From NCBI GenBank assembly GCA_965644295.1, contig CBFFRP010000080.1, positions 248,001 to 312,000 on the forward strand: a stretch of 64,000 nt of DNA, in the 5' to 3' direction. Source of the stretch: Paraphysomonas bandaiensis. Its lineage: Eukaryota; Chrysophyceae. Shown here one piece after another: positions 41,201 through 50,200 of the stretch. The notes under the pieces were generated by a model. It ran no database searches, had not been told where the DNA came from, and saw only the letters and a program-made list of their open reading frames with translations. The translations under genes and the position numbers were made by a program. Within the stretch, counting starts at the first letter, position 1, and each line of letters begins with the position of its first letter.

Positions 41201-44200
41201 GAAGAAGTTGATGTGGCTACTATTTATGATCGCCCTGATTGCGTACAACTTGGACAATCCTTTCGTCTACTTCACAGTGTTCATGTTTCTGACTGCAAGT
41301 CCCGCGCTTTTGCAGTCATCAATGTTCCTGACAAACTAATGTGGTCAACATATCTGCTTCCACCCCCATTTATTGAGGCTATGTTTTTAGCGTCTACCTG
41401 TATACTTCCTAACTGTGTTGGTGTTGTCAGTATTGTTGATAAATGGTGGGTGAGTTGCGAGAATATACATAAGTTGTGGGCCCACGGCACTTGTTTCCTG
41501 TATATTACCTGTTCTCGTTTAGCTGATAATGATACTGTGATCAATTTTTGTCTTTTCTGTGGTAACGATATATCACTTGTATCTGCTGAATATGTAGTTT
41601 CCATGCGCCGTGATGTCGACTTAATTGTCACCGAGAAAAGGGATCATGTGTCTGTCCCATCACATCTTTACAAGAAAAATGCTACTTCTGTGACATCTAG
41701 AATATATGATATAGTTAAGAGTATGGTAGACTGCAGCGATTTTGATCGTGACGCACACTTAATGGATTTGGGATTGGACTCCCTCAGCGTTACTGAGCTA
41801 GCAACCCAGTTGTCGAATGAATTTAAATTGAAACTTTCCCCTACGTTGGTATTTAGCTATCCAACTATTGATGATATCACTGGCCACATTCTTGAATTGC
41901 TTGGTGTTTCCGACGTAAAGGAAGAGCCAGAACGTGGACTGACCAGGACATCGAACTCTCGATTTGACAGTGGCGATATGGCTATAGTTGGTGTAAGTTG
42001 TCGATTACCTGGCGATGTGAATGATTTGAATTCAATGTGGGAAATGCTCAGTGGAGGTCGTGATGCGACAAGCGTGGTGTCTCCATCTCGCTGGGATGTG
42101 GATGCATTAATTGCACGCAGTGATTTGATGGATCCGAGTGTGTTGGATCGTGTTCGTCACGGCGGTTTTTTGTCAGATGATGTTTTGGAGGGTTTTGATG
42201 CACCTTTATTTGGAATTTCTGATGCAGAAGCCTCCCATATGGACCCTACCCACCGTTTGTTATTACAATGTGCCTACGAGGCCTTATGTGATGCAGGGTA
42301 CGATATGTCGACAATGAAAGGTCAGAAGATTGGGGTATTTGTGGGGATTTCTGGTGTGGTTTCTTCCGATTTGAAATATGATTCGGCATCTCCTGTTCTC
42401 TTTAATAATTCTCTGTCGTCCGTTTACAGTGCTACGTCATCTGCTCTGTCTGTCGCGTCTGGTCGAATATCGTATACATTAGGGTTGAATGGTCCAAACA
42501 TGTCCTTTGATACTGCCTGCTCCTCATCATTGGTAGCACTGCACTGTGCTAAACGAAGTGTTCAGTTTGATGAATGTTGCACTGCTGTTGTTTTAGGAGT
42601 GAATTGTTTGTCTGAAGCAGCGTCAGCAGCATGTGCTATGGCTGGCATGACATCGCCTGATGGCAAGTGCCACACCTTTGACGAGTCAGCCAACGGGTAC
42701 TGTAGAGCTGAGGGATGTGGTGCCTTAGTGTTGAAGCGATTGAGTGATGCAGAACGAGATAATGATGGTATTTATGCAGTTGTACGAGGGTCAGCAGTGA
42801 TGCAGGACGGTAAGAGTGCTAGTTTGACAGCCCCCAATGGTCTTGCCCAGGAGCAGCTTCTTCGTGCGGCATTATCAGATGCCGGTGTGGATGCTGGTGA
42901 TGTATCTCTTATTGAGGCTCATGGGACTGGGACGAAACTAGGTGATCCTATTGAGACGGAGGCTTTATCGTCGGTATATGGTCATGGGCGAAGTGAAGAG
43001 AATACATTGTATGTTTCTGGTGTAAAAGCGAATATCGGTCACATGGAGGCAGCAGCTGGTATAGGAGGTATATTGTCAGCGATATTGGCACTTCATTATA
43101 AGCAAGCTCCTCCAAATGCCCAGCTGCGTGAGCTGAACTCGAAGGTGGCAGCATCTGTGTCAGGCAGTCCAATTTCGTTTCCCACGGAACCTACTCCATT
43201 GGTTCGACATGGGGATCGTCCTTTGTTAGCTGGAGTGAGTTCATTTGGCTTCAGTGGCACAATATCTCATGTGATATTGGAGGAAAGAGTGTGTCGTGGT
43301 CATAATTTACTCTTACGGCACAGTAAATTACCTTCTAGAGGAAATACAATGAAGCGTTATAATATTCCACGATCTGTTCGAAGTTGCTTTCAGGATGCTG
43401 CATATGAGGGGTATAGCCAAAGTGTGATATTTACGATAAGTGTTGATTGCTTAGCTCTTCGTCATTTAATGTCTGATTATGAACTTGGGTCAGAAATGGT
43501 ATTACCGATGGCAGTAATTTTCGAGATATTTAGTTCCGCTGCGAGTAGGTTGGGCGGTTTTGGCAATTATGCAAGAGGACTATCTACAAGCACCCATCTT
43601 AGTGACATTAGGGTGTTATGCCCAGTTGTTGTTGAATGGTCAGATATTCAAGGAGAAAAAATTCGCAATATCACCACACTGTGGTGCGTATGTGATAAAG
43701 ACGGTGGGTTGAGTATATACAGTGACGATGGTGGATCAAGAGTGCTACATGCGCAATGCTCGATTTGGAATAGGCAGTCGTCGAGTCAGTACAGCACGGC
43801 TTTCCCTGAAATACACTCAGCCGGCTTGCGTAATATCGATACTGCTACGGTGTACAAAAAGCACACAGAAAATGGGTTTCGGCTTGGAAGAACATACAAA
43901 CTGTTGGAGAGTATACAGGTCTCCAATTGTAGGTCCCGCGCTTTTGCAGTCATCAATGTTCCTGACAAACTAATGTGGTCAACATATCTGCTTCCACCCC
44001 CATTTATTGAGGCTATGTTTTTAGCGTCATCTGTTTTGTTCTCTGAATTTGATGGGTCAACAGGAGAAAGTATGGGCGACATGAAAGTACCTGGCGAAGT
44101 TGATAAGCTGTGGGTTATATCTGACAATATTGGTAGTTTATGGAATCAAAACTTTTGCGAGGTGTATATGGAACGTCAAAGTAATCGAAATGGTGTAGTT

Positions 44201-47200
44201 GTAAACTTCACTGTATTAAATAAAGAAGGGTCAGCTATATTGTGTGCTGAAGGCGTTGTTATGAGAAATATGGCAGAATTTAGTGGTGGTGCTCCAGACA
44301 ACACTTCCACAGCCATATTACAGAGCCAGTGGAAATTTTCTGGACCAGTTAATACTACGCCTTGCTCTATACCATCATGTTTGTTTGTTGGACCAGGTGA
44401 GACATGTACAGCAATTATAGATGTTCTAAATAGCAGCAATTTCACAATGGATATCGCTGACCATGTTAGCATCGGGCCCAATAACGTTTCTCTTATTATT
44501 CAAAACGACAAGAAGTACAATATGGCTGTTGTTGTTGTTGAAGGCATCGTTGCTTGTGATTCTATCGCAACGTCATACGACCCCATGAATGCTCTTCATT
44601 TAAAGGCTTGGCTTGAAGCTATTGAAATTTTGTGCGGAAGAACGAAGAATTTGATAGTTTTGTCTACGGTAGGAAATGAAGGCGATAACGTTTTGTACAA
44701 CACGCTAATTGGTGCAGTACGATGCGCTCAGTTAGAATATCCAGCAGTGCATATAGTGGTTATTGATATCGATTCATCGATTTCTGATGTGGAAGGCATG
44801 TGTGCTGCTTTGCAGAATGAGATATCTATAATGGATGGTGAGATGGAAGTTAAGTATCGTGATGGTGTGCGTATGGTGAAGCGCTACGAGCCATTAGATT
44901 TACCTGTTACCAATACTGGTGACAATCGCAATGTGGAGGGAGGTACATTCATCATAACCGGTGGGTTAGGTGGACTTGGACTATTGACTGCAAGGGTATT
45001 AGCTAGTCATGGTGCGTCTAGATTAGTACTTTTATCTCGATCTGGCAAGGTATCATATACCGGCCAGGGTCTGGAGTTGGAATTGGAGTGGCTTCGGGAA
45101 TCTTCTGGCAGTGAGGTTCATGTGATGTGTTGCGACGTATCTGACGAGTCTTCTGTAGTGGATATGTTGCGAGAGGTTCGTGAGATGGGTGGGGGTATTC
45201 GGGGAATCATTCATGCAGCAGGAGTACTTCGTGATGCGTTGATTCGTGGGGGTGGTGCGGCATCTGGTTGTGCTGATGTGTGGGCATCTAAGGCGCACAG
45301 TGCGTGGTTATTACACAAGCACACGTTGGAGGATACGCTTACAACATTTGTTGTATATTCATCGATTGCATCTGCTTTTGGTACTGTTGGGCAGGCCTCG
45401 TATTCGATGGCCAATGGATATCTGGATGATTTAATTTGTTTTCGAAGGCGTCATGGAATGTGTGGTGTTAGTATTCGGTGGCCGCCTGTGTCCTCTGTTG
45501 GTATGGCTGTACACGTTGGTGTGGCAACGGATGAAGCAAGTATTGATGCCGAGTATTTGCAAACGTTTGTTAGGAAGGTTCTTGATTCGAATTGTTCTCT
45601 TTCTGTTGTGACCTTATTGCCACATGGTCTTTTAGACTGGGTTGGGGAAGATCTGCGTACTCAACTTGAAGGAGTCAGCCAACCACAAGTGGTTACTAAG
45701 AAATCAGCAGCTCGAAACCCGAGCTCCAACCAAGGTATTACGAAAGAAGATGTTTTGAAAAAAGTGAGAAGCATTGTAATACAATTGGTGGAAAATTCTG
45801 ACGCCACCGACAGCAGCCAGCTCATGGACTACGGTTTAGATTCACTTGGAGTGACTGAACTTTCAACTCAATTAGCCAGTCAATTTCAAATTAAATTGCC
45901 TCCAACCTTGGTATTTAGCTATCCAACTATTGATGATATCACTGGCCACATTCTTGAATTGCTTGGTGTTTCCGACGTAAAGGAAGAGCCAGAACGTGGA
46001 CTGACCAGGACATCGAACTCTCGATTTGACAGTGGCGATATGGCTATAGTTGGTGTAAGTTGTCGATTACCTGGCGATGTGAATGATTTGAATTCAATGT
46101 GGGAAATGCTCAGTGGAGGTCGTGATGCGACAAGCGTGGTGTCTCCATCTCGCTGGGATGTGGATGCATTAATTGCACGCAGTGATTTGATGGATCCGAG
46201 TGTGTTGGATCGTGTTCGTCACGGCGGTTTTTTGTCAGATGATGTTTTGGAGGGTTTTGATGCACCTTTATTTGGAATTTCTGATGCAGAAGCCTCCCAT
46301 ATGGACCCTACCCACCGTTTGTTATTACAATGTGCCTACGAGGCCTTATGTGATGCAGGGTACGATATGTCGACAATGAAAGGTCAGAAGATTGGGGTAT
46401 TTGTGGGGGTATCTGGTTCTGTGTTCCGAGATAGCAATGGAAGTACATCCTGTGCGGTACACTCAAAACCCTCAGTGTATGATGCCACAGGATCGACTCT
46501 ATCTGTCGCAGCTGGTCGAATATCATATGTTTTGGCCTTGCAAGGTCCATGTGTTGCATTCGACACCGCTTGCTCATCTTCTCTAGTAGCATTGCACTAT
46601 GCCAAGCGAAGTATGCAGCACAGAGAGTGCGATGTGGTAATAGTTATGGGAGTCAATTTCTTGACAAAGCATTCGTCTCTGGCGTGTGCTATGGCTGGCA
46701 TGACATCGCCTGATGGCAAGTGCCACACCTTTGACGAGTCAGCCAACGGGTACTGTAGAGCTGAAGGATGTGGTGCCTTAGTGTTGAAGCGATTGAGTGA
46801 TGCTGAACGAGATAATGATGGTATTTATGCAGTTGTACGAGGGTCAGCAGTGATGCAGGACGGTAAGAGTGCTAGTTTGACAGCCCCCAATGGTCTTGCC
46901 CAGGAGCAGCTTCTTCGTGCGGCATTATCAGATGCTGGAGTGGATGCTGGTGATGTATCTCTTATTGAGGCTCACGGGACTGGGACGAAACTAGGTGATC
47001 CTATTGAGACGGAGGCTTTATCGTCGGTATATGGTCATGGGCGAAGTGAAGAGAATACATTGTATGTTTCTGGTGTAAAAGCGAATATCGGTCACATGGA
47101 GGCAGCAGCTGGTATAGGAGGTATATTGTCAGCGATATTGGCACTTCATTATAAGCAAGCTCCTCCGAATGCCCAGCTGCGTGAGCTGAACTCGAAGGTG

Positions 47201-50200
47201 GCAGCATCTGTGTCAGGCAGTCCAATTTCGTTTCCCACGGAACCTACTCCATTGGTTCGACATGGGGATCGTCCTTTGTTAGCTGGAGTGAGTTCATTTG
47301 GTTACAGCGGCACAATATCTCATGTGATATTGGAAGAAGCTCCCATCTCTCACTCCCGCTCGCCTGGTGTACTTTCTAGTAGCAAATCCTCCTCCACTGT
47401 ATTGTCGGAAACATGTATAGCGGGTATGGTGTGGCAATTTGCTGGACAGGGGACACTCAGTGTTGGCGCATTGCGCGATATGTATGAGTCGGAATCTACG
47501 TTTCGTGACGCTTTGAGTCGGTGTGATGATATTCTTCGATCTCATCTGGGTGTAGGTGCATCTGAGTTATTGTATCCTGGGATCTGTGGTAGTTTGACTG
47601 AGATTAGTGCAGCGGAGCACCTTTCGGAGACTGTGTACTCTCAGCCTATACTAGTGGCTCTTGAGTATTGTCTGAGTCAGGTGTGGTTGTCACGGGGTAT
47701 TCGCCCAGCTGCAGTGATGGGTCACAGTCTAGGAGAGTATGCAGCTGCTATTGTCAGCGGAGTTTTGTCATTGGAGGATAGTTTGCGACTGGTGTGTATA
47801 CGTGGTCGCTTGATGCAGGAGAGTGATGGATGTGTGGGTTGCATGTATGCCGTCCGAGCAACAGCTGATGAGGTAATCAGTGCAATCTCTGATTCAGGTT
47901 TGACGAACGAAGTGTCTGTGGCTGCAGTGAATGGACCTCGTAGTGTGGTAATATCCGGGTCTGTGGATGGAGTTCAGAAAGTGTTGAACAGCACTGGTTT
48001 GATGAATATGAGTCATCGTCAGTTGAATGTATCGAGGGCATTTCACTCTCCGTTGATGGCAGATATTATTTCTGCTTATGAGAAGGAGCTGTTATTAGTA
48101 CAGTTTAATCATCCGACGGTTAAGTTTGTGTCTACTGTGACAGGACATTATGCGGATGAGGAGTTAATATCATCGTCATATTGGTTGAAGCATATATTGC
48201 AGCCAGTGTTGTATGAGTCAGCAGTGGAGGTATGTTATAGTGGAGAGAGTCGTGATGGCACCTGTGTGTTTGTTGAGATGGGAGCGGATTCTACATTGAG
48301 CCGAATGGGTCAAAATATCTCTCGAAGTTCTAAAGTCCAGTGGAAATCTGGGAATGAGCCTTTTGGTTGTACTTCTGAAGAGAGTTTGATGACTGCATTC
48401 AATGTTTGTAAGAAGTCGAAGATGTATTGCAGTTATGAACGAAGCCATGCGCTCTTACAAGATACCAAAATTGATCCAATATCTGGGGATATTGTATATA
48501 CCATAGCATTACATGAGGGTATACTTTCGAGTTGGCTATCGGATCACGTATTGCATGATGCTATTGTTTTGCCTGGAGCTGCCATTGTTGAAATAATGAG
48601 TTCTGCCCTGATGTTTTGCAGCGACAACAAGCATACTGATGTCATTTCCCTAGAAGGAGTCACTGTGGTGCGCCCTGTGGTTGTGAGTAACACTAGAGAC
48701 GCTACTGGAAGGCTAAACGCAACCACACTTTGGTGTGTATGTAGCAAAGAGAATGGAATCGTCAGCATGAATTTATTCAGTATGGAAAGTGGCACTCGAG
48801 TGCTGCATGCACGGGGAACTGCTGAAACAGCAGGAAAAGGTCAACCTTTACCGCTTCAGAAGGTGCTGTTGGCGTTTGATACTTTAAAGTCGCAGTGCTC
48901 TGTTGAAATTGATGTTAACCGTGCCTACAACAATATTTCGAAGGAAGGTTTGAAATTCGGACCGAGCTTCAAAATTTTACAAAGAGCACATATTTCCAAA
49001 GACATGTCGAGTGCAATTGCTGTGTTAAATATATCGAATATATCTCTTTCTAACTACCTGCTTCCACCACCAATTATTGACGCCATGCTGCAAACAGGAT
49101 TTACTTTGTCCGTTGTTGGCAGTCATGATGAAAACAGCGAGGACACGGCACGTATTCCGTATTCTTTCGATCATGTGTGGATACTGCATGATGTTATCAA
49201 GGAAACGCGTGGTACTAGTACTTGTTTTGCCTATGTTCAAACAGTCAAAACTGATAGAAGTACAAGTATATGTAATTATGCCCTTGTTAACGAGAACGGG
49301 CACGTAATGCTGTATGCCGAAGGCGTTTATTGTAGACGTTCGAACTCCAATATTCAGCAAGGAAACGAAACGAGTTCAGTGCTACAGTATAAGTGGACTA
49401 AATCACCTGATATTTTATTGGATACGGTGGTTGATTTGGGAGGTGAAAAAAAGCTACTGCTAGTGGGAAGTGAAAGAATTTTTTCCGTATTGATGGAAAA
49501 GGAGTGGTGGAGTGGCCATGACAACACTTTCGTGGAATTATCTTCCCTCTTGCAAGAGCCTGGGAGTATTGGTAGTGCTTCATATGACAAGATATTTGTT
49601 GTAGGCGATGAGTGTTGGCCTGATACCGAATATTTCTGTCAAACTCCTATGTCTGATTGGATAAAAGTCATTGAGGTGTTGTATGGGAAAGCAGAAACAA
49701 TTTTCTTTATTTTCTCGAATACTTCAGCAGCATACAGCTCTATTCTAGGCTCAATTCGATGCGCCCAGTTGGAATATTCCGGAACGAGATCTTCTTTCAT
49801 TGTAACTGATCCATCCATACCTTATGAGCGGAGCTTGTGCTCTGCTTTGCAGAATGAGATATCTATAATGGATGGTGAGATGGAAGTTAAGTATCGTGAT
49901 GGAGTGCGTATGGTGAAGCGCTACGAGCCATTAGATTTACCTGTTACCAATACTGGTGACAATCGTAATGTGGAGGGAGGTACATTCATCATAACCGGTG
50001 GGTTAGGTGGACTTGGACTATTGACTGCAAGGGTATTAGCTAGTCATGGTGCGTCTAGATTAGTACTTTTATCTCGATCTGGCAAGGTATCATATACCGG
50101 CCAGGGTCTGGAGTTGGAATTGGAGTGGCTTCGGGAATCTTCTGGCAGTGAGGTTCATGTGATGTGTTGCGACGTATCTGACGAGTCTTCTGTAGTGGAT

